From NCBI RefSeq assembly GCF_003415675.1, contig NZ_QFZK01000017.1, forward strand, positions 1 through 64,000: DNA of 64,000 bases, read 5' to 3'. The DNA is from Rhodoferax lacus (lineage in GTDB: Bacteria; Pseudomonadota; Gammaproteobacteria; Burkholderiales; Burkholderiaceae_C). A program made the translations under genes and the position numbers. Positions within the stretch are counted from its first letter, which is position 1; each line of letters begins with the position of its first letter. The notes under the pieces are model-generated. The model saw nothing but the letters and a program-made list of their open reading frames with translations. It made no database searches and was not told the origin of the DNA. This document shows positions 42,637 through 52,556 of the stretch, one piece after another.

Positions 42637-44175
42637 TTAGCGGCCGTAGGCAGACTCGCCGTGGGAGGTGATGTCCAGGCCTTCGCGCTCGTCTTCTTCG
42701 CTGACGCGCAGACCGATGGTCTTGTCAACAATGAAGTAGGCAACGAAGGACACCACACCAGACCAGACCACTGTGGTCAGCACGGCCTTGGTCTGGATCC
42801 AGACCTGGGCGCTGATGGAGTAGTCGGCAGACGTCACCATGGTGGCTGTAACCCAGTCGGCTACATAACCAGGTCCGCCCAGGGCTGGCGAGTTGAACAC
42901 GCCAGTCAGGATGGCACCCAGGATGCCGCAGACGCCGTGCACGCCGAACACGTCGAGCGAGTCATCAGCGCCGAGCAGCTTCTTCAGACCGGTCACGCCC
43001 CACAGGCCGGCAAAGCCGGACAGCAGACCGATGATCAGCGCGCCGCCGATGCCGACGTTGCCGCAGGCCGGGGTGATGGCCACCAGGCCAGCCACAGCAC
43101 CGGAAGCAGCGCCCAGCATGGAGGCCTTGCCCTTGTGCATGGCTTCACCGATACACCAGGTCAGCACGGCAGCAGCGGTGGCACCGAAGGTGTTGATGAA
43201 GGCCAGGGCTGCAAAGCCGTTGGCTTCCAGAGCGGGGCCGGCGTTGAAGCCGAACCAGCCCACCCACAAGAGCGATGCGCCGACCATGGTGAGTGTCAGG
43301 CTGTGAGGCGCCATGGCTTCCTTGCCGTATCCGACGCGTTTGCCGATGAAGTAAGCACCGATCAGGCCGGCCACGGCAGCGTTGATGTGCACCACGGTAC
43401 CGCCGGCGAAGTCCAGCGCACCGGTTTGCCAGACCATGCCGGCCTTGGCGTTCATGGCATCAACCACATCCTTGGCGGAGTAGGCATCAGGTCCCATCCA
43501 GAACCACACCATGTGGGCAATAGGAGCGTAGGAGAAGGTGAACCACAGGACCATGAAGGCCAGGGCGGCGGAGAACTTGATGCGCTCGGCAAAGGAGCCG
43601 ACGATCAGGCAGCAGGTGATACCGGCAAACGTGGCCTGGAAGGCGGCAAACACGATTTCAGGAATGTAGACACCCTTGCTGAAGGTCGCGGCGTTGGCAA
43701 AAGTGCCGGCGGCGTTGTCCCAGATGCCCTTCATGAAGAGGCGATCCATTCCACCCACATAGGCATTGCCTTCGGTGAATGCCAGGCTGTAGCCGTATAT
43801 GAACCAGAGCACGACGATCAGCGAGAACGTCACCAGCACCTGCATCAGCACGGACAGCATGTTCTTGCTACGCACCAGGCCGCCGTAGAACAGGGCCAGT
43901 CCGGGAACCGTCATCAGGATCACCAGCAGGGTGGAGACCATCATCCAGGCGGTGTCGCCCTTGTTGGGCACGGGCGCCGGAGCGGCGGCAGGTGCGGAGG
44001 CATCAGCGGCCGGCGCTGCAGCAGCAGCGGGAGCCGCTTCGGGTGCGGCGGCGGCAGGGGCAGCAGCCGCGGCCTCAGATGCGACAGCTGCCGGGGCGGC
44101 GGTCTGTGCTGGCGCAAACGTGGCGGCAGTCAACAGGCTGAGCCCCAAGGCGAGGGAGACAAGCAGTTTTTTCAT
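42637..44175 (-). CDS. amtB: ammonium transporter AmtB
   Basis: A 512-residue ammonium channel with eleven hydrophobic helices. A signal-type leader (LLVSLALGLSLLTAATFAPA) is followed by an Ala/Pro-rich stretch of about 45 residues before the first core helix (DTAWMMVSTLLVILM). Landmarks are FYGGLVRSKN, the twin His of the pore in VVHINAAVAGL and VFGVHGVCG, and a C-terminal tail for GlnK docking (SHGESAYGR). It is co-transcribed with glnK from a sigma-54 promoter. The long Ala/Pro linker is unusual compared with E. coli AmtB but occurs in beta-proteobacteria. Confidence 0.95.
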   Translation of the reverse strand: MKKLLVSLALGLSLLTAATFAPAQTAAPAAVASEAAAAAPAAAAPEAAPAAAAAPAADASAPAAAPAPVPNKGDTAWMMVSTLLVILMTVPGLALFYGGLVRSKNMLSVLMQVLVTFSLIVVLWFIYGYSLAFTEGNAYVGGMDRLFMKGIWDNAAGTFANAATFSKGVYIPEIVFAAFQATFAGITCCLIVGSFAERIKFSAALAFMVLWFTFSYAPIAHMVWFWMGPDAYSAKDVVDAMNAKAGMVWQTGALDFAGGTVVHINAAVAGLIGAYFIGKRVGYGKEAMAPHSLTLTMVGASLLWVGWFGFNAGPALEANGFAALAFINTFGATAAAVLTWCIGEAMHKGKASMLGAASGAVAGLVAITPACGNVGIGGALIIGLLSGFAGLWGVTGLKKLLGADDSLDVFGVHGVCGILGAILTGVFNSPALGGPGYVADWVTATMVTSADYSISAQVWIQTKAVLTTVVWSGVVSFVAYFIVDKTIGLRVSEEDEREGLDITSHGESAYGR

Positions 44176-44207
44176 GGTTCTTTCCTTTATGTGTGGGTCA
44201 GAAGGGC

Positions 44208-44555
<348 letters not shown>

Positions 44556-44630
44556 TCAGCTAGGTAACAGGGGTTGCAGACACCGGGCATAAACAGCCGG
44601 TTTCTCCAAAAATCAGGAGATAGTCTCTCT

Positions 44631-44647
44631 AAGCAGAGTCCGTGCCA
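44631..44647 (-). promoter_or_regulatory. sigma-54 (RpoN) promoter of glnK-amtB
   Basis: On the minus strand the sequence TGGCACGGACTCTGCTT has the -24 GG and -12 GC exactly ten bases apart and matches TGGCAC-N5-TTGC well. It lies about 85 bases ahead of the glnK start. NtrC-dependent control under nitrogen limitation is the expected logic. I did not find an unambiguous NtrC site upstream. Confidence 0.88.
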
Positions 44648-44795
44648 ACCTGTCCTCGCAAGTCTTTGTGTGATCGTGTGCACCAAATCATGCGTCATGC
44701 GTTGCTAGAGCTGTATGAAAAAACAGCAAGCACACTGTTGGTGCAATGGCGTAAAGCGCACTCGAAGCATGCGCACTCTTTTGGGAATTCTGCAT

Positions 44796-46343
44796 ATGAG
44801 CCTGTCTTTGGTGCAAAGTCGTGCCCTGTTGGGTCTGGAAGCGACCAAGGTGATCGTAGAAGTGCATTTGGCCAATGGCCTGCCCAGCTTCACCTTGGTG
44901 GGCCTGGCCGACGTGGAGGTGAAGGAAGCCCGCGAACGCGTGCGCTGCGCCATCCAGAACTCGGGGCTGGAGTTTCCAACCAACAAGCGCATCACGGTCA
45001 ACCTGGCGCCAGCAGACCTGCCCAAAGACTCTGGTCGGCTGGACTTGCCAATCGCCTTGGGCATATTGGCCGCCAGTGGGCAACTCGATGCGCAGAAACT
45101 GCTGGGCCACGAATTTGCGGGCGAGCTGTCATTGTCGGGCGAACTGCGACCGGTGCGCGGCGCCTTGGCGATGGCACTGACGTTGATCGATGCGGCACCG
45201 CCCGTGCGCCTGGTATTGCCCCCCGGCAGCGCCGAGGAAGCAGCGCTGGTGCCCGGCATTACGGTTTACCGCGCGCGGCATTTGCTGGATGTGGTGCGTC
45301 AGTTCCTGGCCAGTGGCATCACCTTGGCAGAACCCCAGGATGCAGCCGACGCCGAAGCCTGGTGCCGCCTGGAACCCGCTGCACCAAGGGCACGCGCCGC
45401 CATAGCCGACATGGCCGATGTCAAGGGGCAGACCGGCGCCAAACGCGCGCTGGAGATTGCAGCAGCGGGGGGACACAGCCTGCTGTTGGTCGGGCCGCCA
45501 GGTTCGGGCAAGTCCATGCTGGCGCAGCGGTTCGCGGGGCTGCTGCCAGACATGAGCGCAGAAGAAGCGCTGCAGAGTGCAGCCATCATTTCCCTGAGTG
45601 GACGCTTCAGCCCGGAGCGCTGGGGCCAGCGGCCAACCTGTTCGCCCCACCACTCGGCCAGTGCCGTGGCCCTGGTGGGCGGGGGCTCGCCACCACGACC
45701 CGGTGAAATTTCACTGGCGCACCACGGCGTGCTGTTTCTTGACGAGTTTCCCGAATTCAACCGCAGCGCGCTGGAGGCGCTGCGCGAGCCTCTGGAGACG
45801 GGCAACATCACCATTGCACGAGCCGCCCGGCGGGCGGAGTTTCCGGCCCGATTTCAGCTCATTGGCGCCATGAACCCCTGCCCCTGCGGCTACCTGGGCA
45901 GTGCGGCCCACCGCTGCCGCTGCACGCCGGACCAGATCAGCCGCTACCAGGGGCGCTTGAGCGGCCCCCTGATGGACCGAATCGATCTGCATATTGAAGT
46001 GCCTGCCTTGTCCACCGATGACTTGCTGATGGCCCCGGCGGGGGAGTCCAGCGCCCTGATGCGGGCCCGCTGTGTGGCTGCGCGGGAAAGGGCCATGCGG
46101 CGCCAAGGCAAGACCAACCAGACCTTGGCCGGACAGGAGATTGACCTGCATGCGAAGCTGGATGCGGCCACCGCCCAGTTTCTGCGCACGGCGGCCCTGC
46201 GCCTGGGCTGGTCCGCGCGCGGTCTGCACCGTACACTCAAAGTAGCCCGCACCATTGCCGACCTGGACGACAGTGCCGCCATTGAAATGATCCACGCCGC
46301 CGAGGCGCTGCAGTACCGGCACGCCAGCCCACTTGACGGATGA
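44796..46343 (+). CDS. YifB-family Mg-chelatase-like AAA ATPase (ComM)
   Basis: A 515-residue protein. An N-terminal Lon-like domain (SLVQSRALLGLEATKVIVEV, FTLVGLADVEVKEARERVR) is followed by an AAA+ core with Walker A VGPPGSGKSM near residue 225, Walker B FLDEFPEF and a C-terminal Mg-chelatase region with CPCGY. YifB/ComM acts as a helicase on branched DNA during natural transformation in some species. The ATG at 44796 is chosen because the family opens MSLSLVQSRA; upstream Met codons do not. It is divergent from glnK. Confidence 0.92.
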   Translation: MSLSLVQSRALLGLEATKVIVEVHLANGLPSFTLVGLADVEVKEARERVRCAIQNSGLEFPTNKRITVNLAPADLPKDSGRLDLPIALGILAASGQLDAQKLLGHEFAGELSLSGELRPVRGALAMALTLIDAAPPVRLVLPPGSAEEAALVPGITVYRARHLLDVVRQFLASGITLAEPQDAADAEAWCRLEPAAPRARAAIADMADVKGQTGAKRALEIAAAGGHSLLLVGPPGSGKSMLAQRFAGLLPDMSAEEALQSAAIISLSGRFSPERWGQRPTCSPHHSASAVALVGGGSPPRPGEISLAHHGVLFLDEFPEFNRSALEALREPLETGNITIARAARRAEFPARFQLIGAMNPCPCGYLGSAAHRCRCTPDQISRYQGRLSGPLMDRIDLHIEVPALSTDDLLMAPAGESSALMRARCVAARERAMRRQGKTNQTLAGQEIDLHAKLDAATAQFLRTAALRLGWSARGLHRTLKVARTIADLDDSAAIEMIHAAEALQYRHASPLDG

Positions 46344-46452
46344 GGCACCGATTGCGGCAGCCAGGTATTGAAAGCTGATTATTTCGCACATAGTGTTTCA
46401 CCCTGCGCTACGATGAACATCCAGCGTGGCAACACGCATACTGCACCTGCAT

Positions 46453-47049
46453 ATGAATTCAAAGCTTCAACACATTGACCAGATCCCTGTTGCCCACGGC
46501 ATTTCCGGCTCCGATCTGGCAGCCAGGCTGCTGTCCGCACCAGAGGCCTTGACGGGCCTCACCATGGAGGAGGCCCTGGTTGTGGTGCGCTACATGACCC
46601 CGCGTTTTTTTCCAGCCAACACCCGCTTTATCCGCGAGGGCGATGCAGGTGACAGCGGCTTCATGGCGCTGCTGATCGATGGCGATGTGGTTGTGGAGCG
46701 TGTCACCGTGAGCCGGACCGAACCCGTCACCATCCGGGTCCTGGGGCCGGGCAGCCTCATTGGTGAAATAGGCCTGGTGGACAAGGAACCCCGCTCGGCG
46801 TCCTGCACCGCCGGTACCGACGTGTGGTGCGCCATCCTGACGCGTGAAGCCATTGAAGCCATGATCAAGCGCGACCCGGTGGTGGCCGCCCGGCTGTTGT
46901 TGGGCGTGTCGGCCAATATTGCCGAGCGCCTGCGTGACACCAACCGGCAACTCAAACTGTATGCACGCCTGGCCACCGCCATGCGGGAAGAACTGGCCAG
47001 TACCAGCACGCCAAGTTCGGCCACGAGTTCCGTGCGCCCCAGGGAATAG
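46453..47049 (+). CDS. cyclic nucleotide-binding domain protein without HTH
   Basis: A 198-residue cytoplasmic protein. Residues 45-165 form a cNMP-binding/CRP-like beta roll, with FIREGDAGDSGFMALLIDGDVVV and GSLIGEIGLVDKEPRSASC in the phosphate-binding cassette position. After the long helix (RLLLGVSANIAERLRDTNRQL) the protein ends in a short Ser/Thr-rich tail with no winged helix. It cannot act like CRP on DNA by itself and may sense a nucleotide for a partner. The ATG at 46453 or one nine codons upstream could be the start. Confidence 0.8.
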   Translation: MNSKLQHIDQIPVAHGISGSDLAARLLSAPEALTGLTMEEALVVVRYMTPRFFPANTRFIREGDAGDSGFMALLIDGDVVVERVTVSRTEPVTIRVLGPGSLIGEIGLVDKEPRSASCTAGTDVWCAILTREAIEAMIKRDPVVAARLLLGVSANIAERLRDTNRQLKLYARLATAMREELASTSTPSSATSSVRPRE

Positions 47050-47154
47050 CCCAACTTGCAATAGCGGGACAATGGGCCTGTTGGTGGGTCGCGCAGCCGC
47101 TCAAGGCTTGCACCCATTTGTCCCCAGTCGCGCCCCCTTTTCAGAATACCTCCC

Positions 47155-48999
47155 TTGTCTCCCCTGCAAATTCTTAGTGAAGTCTTCGGCTACGACCAGT
47201 TTCGCGGGCCCCAACAGGCCATCGTCGACCACATGGTGGCGGGCCACGATGCCCTGGTCCTTATGCCCACAGGGGGCGGCAAGAGCCTGTGTTACCAGAT
47301 TCCGGCCATTGCACGCCAGCAGGCTGGCCATGGCGTGACCGTTGTTGTCTCCCCGCTGATTGCGCTCATGCACGACCAGGTGGGAGCCCTGCACGAGGCG
47401 GGAGTTGCCGCCGCATTCCTTAACTCGACTTTGAGTGGCGATGAGGCCTACCAGGTGGAGCAGCGCATGTTGCGGGGAGAGATCACCATGCTCTACGCCG
47501 CACCCGAGCGGCTGACCACACCCCGCTTCCTGGCTCAACTGGAGTCGTTGTTTGCACGCGGACAGCTCAGCATGTTTGCGATTGACGAAGCGCATTGCGT
47601 AAGCCAATGGGGCCACGATTTCCGCCCCGAATACCGGGCACTCTCGGTGCTGCACGAGCGCTTTCCTGGTGTTCCGCGCATGGCACTTACCGCCACCGCT
47701 GATGCCCTCACGCGCGATGACATTCTGGAGCGGCTGCAGCTGGAAGACGCACGCGCCTTTGTCAGCAGCTTTGACCGCCCCAACATCCGCTACACGATTG
47801 AAGAAAAACGTGACAGCACGCTGCAACTGCTGCGCTTCATTGAGCGCGAGCACGAAGGTGATGCCGGCATCGTCTATTGCCAGTCGCGCCGCAAGGTGGA
47901 GGACATGGCCCAGACCCTGGTGGATGCAGGCATCAACGCCCTGCCCTATCACGCCGGGCTGGACAACAAAGTGCGGCAAAAGCACCAGGACCGCTTTTTG
48001 CGCGAAGACGGCATTGTGATGGTGGCCACCATTGCCTTTGGCATGGGAATCGACAAGCCTGACGTTCGCTTTGTGGCGCATCTGGACATGCCCAAGAACA
48101 TTGAAGGCTATTACCAGGAAACCGGGCGTGCCGGGCGCGACGGCCTGCCCGCGCAGGCATGGATGGGTTATGGGCTGCAGGACGTGGTGAACCAGCGCCG
48201 CATGATCGACGAAAGCCCGGCTGGCGAAGAGTTCAAACAGATCATGCGCGGCAAGCTCGATGCCCTGCTGGGTCTTGCCGAAGCCACCGACTGCCGCCGT
48301 GTGCGGCTTCTGGCCTACTTTGGTGAAGACAGCGCGCCCTGCGGCAACTGCGACAACTGCCTGCATCCGCCTGCCATTTGGGATGGGACCGACGCAGCCC
48401 GCAAGCTGCTCAGCACCATTTACCGCATCCAGCAACAAAGCGGCATGGGCTTTGGGGCGGGGCATCTGATGGACATCGTGCGCGGCAAGACCACGGAAAA
48501 GGTAACACAGCATGGGCACGCCGCCTTGAGCACCTTTGGCCTGGGCGCTGCTTTTAGCGAGCTGCAACTGCGCGGCGTACTGCGCCAGTTGATTGCCATG
48601 GGTGCAGTGCGGGTGGATGCACAAGCCTTCAACACGCTGCAGCTGACAGAACAGTCGCGCGCCGTACTACGGGGCGAGGTGCAGGTGCAGTTGCGCGAGT
48701 CGGCGGCGGACGCCGGGCGCAAGCCCAAACGCAGTGCCCGCCTGGGAGCCGTCGTCAAAGCCCCCATCACACTGGACAGCGATGCCTTGCTGCGTTACTC
48801 CGCCTTGAAGGCCTGGCGTGCGGAAGTGGCACGCGCCCACAATTTGCCCGCTTATGTGATTTTCCATGACGCCACCTTGGCCGCCATCGCCCAGCGTGCA
48901 CCGCACTCGCTTGCCGATCTGCAAGGCATCAGCGGAATTGGGGCCAAGAAGCTCGAAGCCTATGCCGAGGAAGTTTTGCGCGTCGTCAACCTGGGCTGA
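47155..48999 (+). CDS. recQ: ATP-dependent DNA helicase RecQ
   Basis: A 614-residue 3'-5' helicase. Walker A is [12 protein letters not shown], the DEAH box is [20 protein letters not shown], and motif VI is [12 protein letters not shown]. The RQC zinc site is CRRVRLL...CGNCDNC, and a C-terminal HRDC domain follows (about 530-605, IISFHD-like [13 protein letters not shown]). The start is a TTG at 47155, since the protein then begins [17 protein letters not shown] as in relatives and no ATG or GTG lies in the right place. The gene stands alone and is followed by a GC hairpin. Confidence 0.95.
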   Translation: MSPLQILSEVFGYDQFRGPQQAIVDHMVAGHDALVLMPTGGGKSLCYQIPAIARQQAGHGVTVVVSPLIALMHDQVGALHEAGVAAAFLNSTLSGDEAYQVEQRMLRGEITMLYAAPERLTTPRFLAQLESLFARGQLSMFAIDEAHCVSQWGHDFRPEYRALSVLHERFPGVPRMALTATADALTRDDILERLQLEDARAFVSSFDRPNIRYTIEEKRDSTLQLLRFIEREHEGDAGIVYCQSRRKVEDMAQTLVDAGINALPYHAGLDNKVRQKHQDRFLREDGIVMVATIAFGMGIDKPDVRFVAHLDMPKNIEGYYQETGRAGRDGLPAQAWMGYGLQDVVNQRRMIDESPAGEEFKQIMRGKLDALLGLAEATDCRRVRLLAYFGEDSAPCGNCDNCLHPPAIWDGTDAARKLLSTIYRIQQQSGMGFGAGHLMDIVRGKTTEKVTQHGHAALSTFGLGAAFSELQLRGVLRQLIAMGAVRVDAQAFNTLQLTEQSRAVLRGEVQVQLRESAADAGRKPKRSARLGAVVKAPITLDSDALLRYSALKAWRAEVARAHNLPAYVIFHDATLAAIAQRAPHSLADLQGISGIGAKKLEAYAEEVLRVVNLG

Positions 49000-49006
49000 A
49001 AACGCG

Positions 49007-49038
49007 GCGGGGCTGACCTGCTGCCAGATCAGCCCCGC
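49007..49038. terminator. GC-rich hairpin after recQ
   Basis: GCGGGGCTGA (49007-49016) and TCAGCCCCGC (49029-49038) form a ten-base perfect stem with a 12-base loop, eight bases past the recQ stop and 18 bases before the end of the convergent small gene. There is no U run, so its efficiency is uncertain. It could serve both strands. Confidence 0.6.
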
Positions 49039-49055
49039 GCCATACGGACCCCAGG

Positions 49056-49346
49056 TTACTGGTGGAAGCCGCTTTCAAAGGACATGGCGGCACCGGTCAT
49101 GGTGTTCTGCAGGCGGGCGATGGCGCGGTGATGGCGCTCGCAGGCAACAGTCTTGCTGGCTTGTTGGCGGTGGTGCTGGATGAGAACCTGCAACTTGCTG
49201 CGGCAGGCATCCAGGGCGCCCGCGAAATTCAGTGCGATATAGGCCGAGTGGTCATTGTGGGTCTGGCGGAATTCGTCAGACCAATAGTTGAACAACTGCC
49301 ATTTGTAGGTGCCCTTTTCAGGGACCTGGATCGTATTTCTGTGCAT
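49056..49346 (-). CDS. conserved-looking hypothetical protein, 96 residues
   Basis: A 96-residue soluble protein with many His, Gln and aromatic residues. Examples are TYKWQLFNYWSDEFRQTHND near the N-terminus and ACERHHRAIARLQNTM near the C-terminus. There is no signal peptide or membrane segment. The ATG at 49346 gives a compact protein; another ATG 13 codons upstream exists. It lies between recQ (convergent) and a divergent small gene. I do not recognise the family. Coding is likely from its amino acid composition, but not certain. Confidence 0.55.
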   Translation of the reverse strand: MHRNTIQVPEKGTYKWQLFNYWSDEFRQTHNDHSAYIALNFAGALDACRSKLQVLIQHHRQQASKTVACERHHRAIARLQNTMTGAAMSFESGFHQ

Positions 49347-49531
49347 ATTAAAAGTGATGACTTTGAACACGGATGCATGTCGCATGTTTCAGCATCCCCC
49401 TGCAAATATTGACGCGCCAGCCAGGCGAACGGTTGACACAAGGGTGTAAGTACTTGTTAGCCACAAGCGCTCTGGGCGGGCGATCTCCATAAAAGCTAGA
49501 ATCCCGCCATCTCATTTCGCAAAGGCTTTTC

Positions 49532-49666
49532 ATGTCCGCTCCCCATACCGAAGCGCAACCACACGATGCAGTGGAAGCCGTCGTACCAATGATCCCGTTC
49601 GTGTTGCCCATCGCTGGCGCAGTTCTGATTTTCTTGTTGGCCTTTATCGCGGTATCCATGGCCTGA
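49532..49666 (+). CDS. 44-residue single-span membrane peptide
   Basis: A short gene starting at ATG 49532 with aaagg seven bases ahead. It encodes SAPHTEAQPHDAVEAVVPMI, then a membrane helix (PFVLPIAGAVLIFLLAFIAV), and ends SMA. A -35-like TTGACA lies at 49433-49438 and a strong hairpin at 49673-49698 follows directly, so it has its own transcription unit. It is not a fragment of a longer frame. The function is unknown; small single-span peptides of this kind often tune membrane complexes. Confidence 0.6.
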   Translation: MSAPHTEAQPHDAVEAVVPMIPFVLPIAGAVLIFLLAFIAVSMA

Positions 49667-49672
49667 TGCCAG

Positions 49673-49698
49673 TTTGCAGCGGCCTTTGCCGCTGCAAA
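49673..49698 (+). terminator. hairpin after the 44-residue membrane peptide gene
   Basis: tttgcagcggc and gccgctgcaaa form an 11-base perfect stem with a cttt loop, seven bases after the stop codon. A run of seven T lies about 40 bases further on (near 49735). It is a good candidate terminator or mRNA-stabilising hairpin. Confidence 0.7.
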
Positions 49699-50046
49699 TA
49701 GCCTGCTGGTTCCTGGCAGGACTTGCAGCTGTGTTTTTTTGACAAGCAACTGCTACCTATACCCCTCCCTGTTTTGTTTTCCCTGCGCGCGGCTTGTGGT
49801 CACGCTTGAGCCGCCGCATGGCAAAGCCATAACCAAGCCAACCCATGGCAACTTCATTCCACACATAAAGTGATGCATGTTTTGCATAACTTTTCTATGT
49901 AATCTATTGGTAACTTGGGTACCGGTTCATAGAATTGGCGACCATCCCAAATACGCGCTGCTTTTGGTACGCGTTTTGGAGTCGCCTTCTCAAAGATATC
50001 CCGGGTCTTCTTTGAAAAGACGATTTTCAAACTCAGGAGCTCTTTC
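49699..50046. other. long non-coding leader region of pckG
   Basis: About 350 bases with no convincing gene. Composition is more AT-rich than the surroundings from about 49850 on. It holds a dyad atgca...tgcat at 49872-49886 and an AGGAG ribosome site just before the pckG ATG. It probably carries the pckG promoter and a long 5' leader, but I cannot place -35/-10 boxes with confidence. No riboswitch family was recognised. Confidence 0.45.
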
Positions 50047-51930
50047 ATGAATTCACCGGTAATGCAGGGACTGACCGTAGACGCACCCAGCTACGTCAAA
50101 AATGCGCGACTCATCGCCTGGGTCGCTGAAATGGCGGCATTGTGCAAACCCCAGTCCATCTACTGGTGTGACGGCTCCGAAGAAGAGTACCAACGCCTGT
50201 GCCAGCAACTGGTTGACGCCGGCACCTTCAAGCGTCTCAACGCAGCCAAACGCCCCAACAGCTTCCTGGCATGCTCCGACCCCAGCGATGTGGCCCGGGT
50301 GGAAGACCGCACCTTCATCTGCAGCGCCAAAAAGGAAAACGCCGGCCCCACCAACAACTGGATGGAGCCCTCCGAGATGCGCGCCCTGTTGCAGACAGGC
50401 AAGGACGGCCAAAAGGCCTTGTTTGACGGCTGCATGCGTGGCCGCACCATGTATGTGGTGCCCTTCTCAATGGGCCCGCTGGGTTCGCACATCGCCCATA
50501 TCGGCATTGAGCTGAGTGACAGCGCCTATGTGGCAGTGAACCAGCGCATCATGACCCGCATGGGCAAAGCCGTATACGACGTGCTGGGTGTGGATGGCGC
50601 ATTTGTGCCCTGCGTGCATACCGTAGGCGCCCCACTGGAAGCCGGGGCGACAGACGTGAAGTGGCCCTGCAGCCCCACCAAGTACATCGTGCATTACCCC
50701 GAGACCCGCGAAATCTGGTCCCACGGCTCAGGCTACGGCGGCAATGCCCTCTTGGGCAAAAAGTGCTTTGCCTTGCGCATCGCCTCCAACATGGGAAGAG
50801 ACCAAGGCTGGCTGGCCGAGCACATGCTGATTCTGGGCGTCACCAACCCCCAGGGTAAAAAGTACCACGTCGCCGCCGCCTTCCCCAGCGCCTGTGGCAA
50901 AACCAACTTCTCCATGCTGGTGCCGCCCGAAGGCTTTGACGGCTGGAAGGTCACCACCATTGGTGACGACATCGCCTGGATCAAGCCGCACACCGACGGA
51001 AAGCTCTACGCCATCAACCCGGAAGCCGGCTACTTTGGCGTGGCCCCGGGCACCAACTTCCACACCAACCCCAACTGCATGGCCAGCCTGGACAAGAACG
51101 TTATCTTCACTAACGTTGCGCTGACTGACGACGGCGATGTGTGGTGGGAAGGCATGGAGAAAGACACCGGCTCGCTGCCCACGCACCTGATCGACTGGCA
51201 GGGCAAGGATTGGACCCCGGCCATCGCCAAGGAAACCGGCGCCAAGGCCGCACATCCCAATGCACGCTTTACCGTGACCGCCACCAACAACCCTGCGCTG
51301 GATTCAGCCTGGGATGACGCCAACGGAGTGGCCATTGACGCCTTCATCTTCGGTGGTCGTCGCTCCACCACCGTGCCACTGGTGACCGAAGCCCGCAACT
51401 GGGTGGAAGGTGTTTACATGGCAGCCACCATGGGCTCCGAGACCACCGCCGCCGCTGTGGGCCAAATGGGCGTTGTGCGCCGTGACCCCTTTGCCATGTT
51501 GCCCTTCACCGGCTACAACATGAGTGACTACTTCCAGCACTGGCTGACCATGGGAGACACACTGGCCCAGTCGGGTGCCAAGTTGCCCAAGATCTTTACG
51601 ACCAACTGGTTCCGCAAGGGCGAGGATGGCAAGTTCGTCTGGCCCGGCTATGGCGAAAACATGCGCGTACTCAAGTGGATGATTGACCGCCTGGAAGGCA
51701 CAGCCCCGGGCGTGGAAACCGGCTTCGGCGTGGCGCCTGCTTATTCCGAAATCACCTGGAAAGGCCTGGACTTCACACAGGCGCAGTTCGAATCAGTCAC
51801 CAGCCTGAACAAGGAAGACTGGAAACAGGAAATCGCCCTGCACACCGAGCTGTTCACCCAGCTCGCCTACCACCTGCCCAAGGAACTCGAAGAAACCAAA
51901 ACCCAACTGGAAAAGCGCCTGGCAGTCTGA
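50047..51930 (+). CDS. pckG: phosphoenolpyruvate carboxykinase (GTP)
   Basis: A 627-residue enzyme that converts oxaloacetate and GTP to phosphoenolpyruvate, CO2 and GDP, the first step of gluconeogenesis. The GTP-type signature [10 protein letters not shown] (P-loop) is near residue 285, with the metal-site segment [10 protein letters not shown] and the guanine site [12 protein letters not shown]. The length fits the GTP class. AGGAG lies seven bases ahead of the ATG. It is transcribed alone and ends in an unusually perfect palindromic terminator. Confidence 0.97.
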   Translation: MNSPVMQGLTVDAPSYVKNARLIAWVAEMAALCKPQSIYWCDGSEEEYQRLCQQLVDAGTFKRLNAAKRPNSFLACSDPSDVARVEDRTFICSAKKENAGPTNNWMEPSEMRALLQTGKDGQKALFDGCMRGRTMYVVPFSMGPLGSHIAHIGIELSDSAYVAVNQRIMTRMGKAVYDVLGVDGAFVPCVHTVGAPLEAGATDVKWPCSPTKYIVHYPETREIWSHGSGYGGNALLGKKCFALRIASNMGRDQGWLAEHMLILGVTNPQGKKYHVAAAFPSACGKTNFSMLVPPEGFDGWKVTTIGDDIAWIKPHTDGKLYAINPEAGYFGVAPGTNFHTNPNCMASLDKNVIFTNVALTDDGDVWWEGMEKDTGSLPTHLIDWQGKDWTPAIAKETGAKAAHPNARFTVTATNNPALDSAWDDANGVAIDAFIFGGRRSTTVPLVTEARNWVEGVYMAATMGSETTAAAVGQMGVVRRDPFAMLPFTGYNMSDYFQHWLTMGDTLAQSGAKLPKIFTTNWFRKGEDGKFVWPGYGENMRVLKWMIDRLEGTAPGVETGFGVAPAYSEITWKGLDFTQAQFESVTSLNKEDWKQEIALHTELFTQLAYHLPKELEETKTQLEKRLAV

Positions 51931-51964
51931 TTCGAAGACATACGGTGCGTCCGGACTGGGCGCA

Positions 51965-52004
51965 CCAACAAAAAGGCCACCGCATGCGGTGGCCTTTTTG
52001 TTGG
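51965..52004. terminator. bidirectional terminator between pckG and a convergent gene
   Basis: A 40-base perfect palindrome. Its GC core ggccaccgc-atgc style centre is flanked by aaaaa on the left and ttttt on the right, so it forms a stem with U tract on both strands. It lies 34 bases past the pckG stop and 15 bases past the end of the convergent membrane-protein gene. Confidence 0.93.
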
Positions 52005-52019
52005 CTTGAAGCAGGAGGT

Positions 52020-52481
52020 TCAGTCCGCCTGGCGCGCGATAGCCGCGCGGATTTCATCCATCACGCGGGGATCATGGCTGGCCATTTCCCACATACGCGC
52101 TTCGTCCCGGGCCTGACGCGCAGATACGAGACTGCGGACGAAACCGCCAGAGACATAAGCGGCCAACTGGCGCATAGACGAGGTCAAAAGGGCCAAGACC
52201 GCGAAGACTACGGTCCACAGCGCCACCCAACCGGCCAGCAAATGGCCATCGGTCCAGGTGTCTATGACCTGATCGGCCACCACCAGCAAGGCCGCCATGG
52301 CGGCTGCCAGCAGCATGCCGGCCAGTGTGCGTGATCCATCCAGCGAGGCGCCGGTGCTACCAATCAGCAGGGGGCTGCTATTGGTGCAGGCACGGGGAGC
52401 GCTGGCCAACTCAGGCTCGGCAAAGCGGGCCATGGCAAATTCGCGGGAGAGGTTCACAGAGGACGTGTTGTAAGTAGACAT
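52020..52481 (-). CDS. putative inner-membrane protein, unknown function
   Basis: A 153-residue protein with two membrane helices, near residues 53-72 (LAGMLLAAAMAALLVVADQV) and 84-104 (GWVALWTVVFAVLALLTSS). They are separated by a short loop and flanked by a polar N-terminus and a charged C-terminal tail. It is divergent from a LysR gene with 75 bases between, which makes it a possible target of that regulator. No family was recognised. An ATG four codons upstream is possible. Confidence 0.6.
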   Translation of the reverse strand: MSTYNTSSVNLSREFAMARFAEPELASAPRACTNSSPLLIGSTGASLDGSRTLAGMLLAAAMAALLVVADQVIDTWTDGHLLAGWVALWTVVFAVLALLTSSMRQLAAYVSGGFVRSLVSARQARDEARMWEMASHDPRVMDEIRAAIARQAD

Positions 52482-52556
52482 AAGCTGGATCATAGGGTTT
52501 TCACTAATGACGGTCTACTTTCCATTAGTGATCTTACCTATTCATATAATGAATAC

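Noticed and set aside
49348..49749. A 133-codon minus-strand frame over the small membrane peptide gene
   Set aside because: No ribosome site or family character; it overlaps both a clear hairpin and the better supported 44-residue gene.
49699..50046. Riboswitch in the pckG leader
   Set aside because: No recognisable conserved core; only a short dyad and AT-rich promoter-like sequence.
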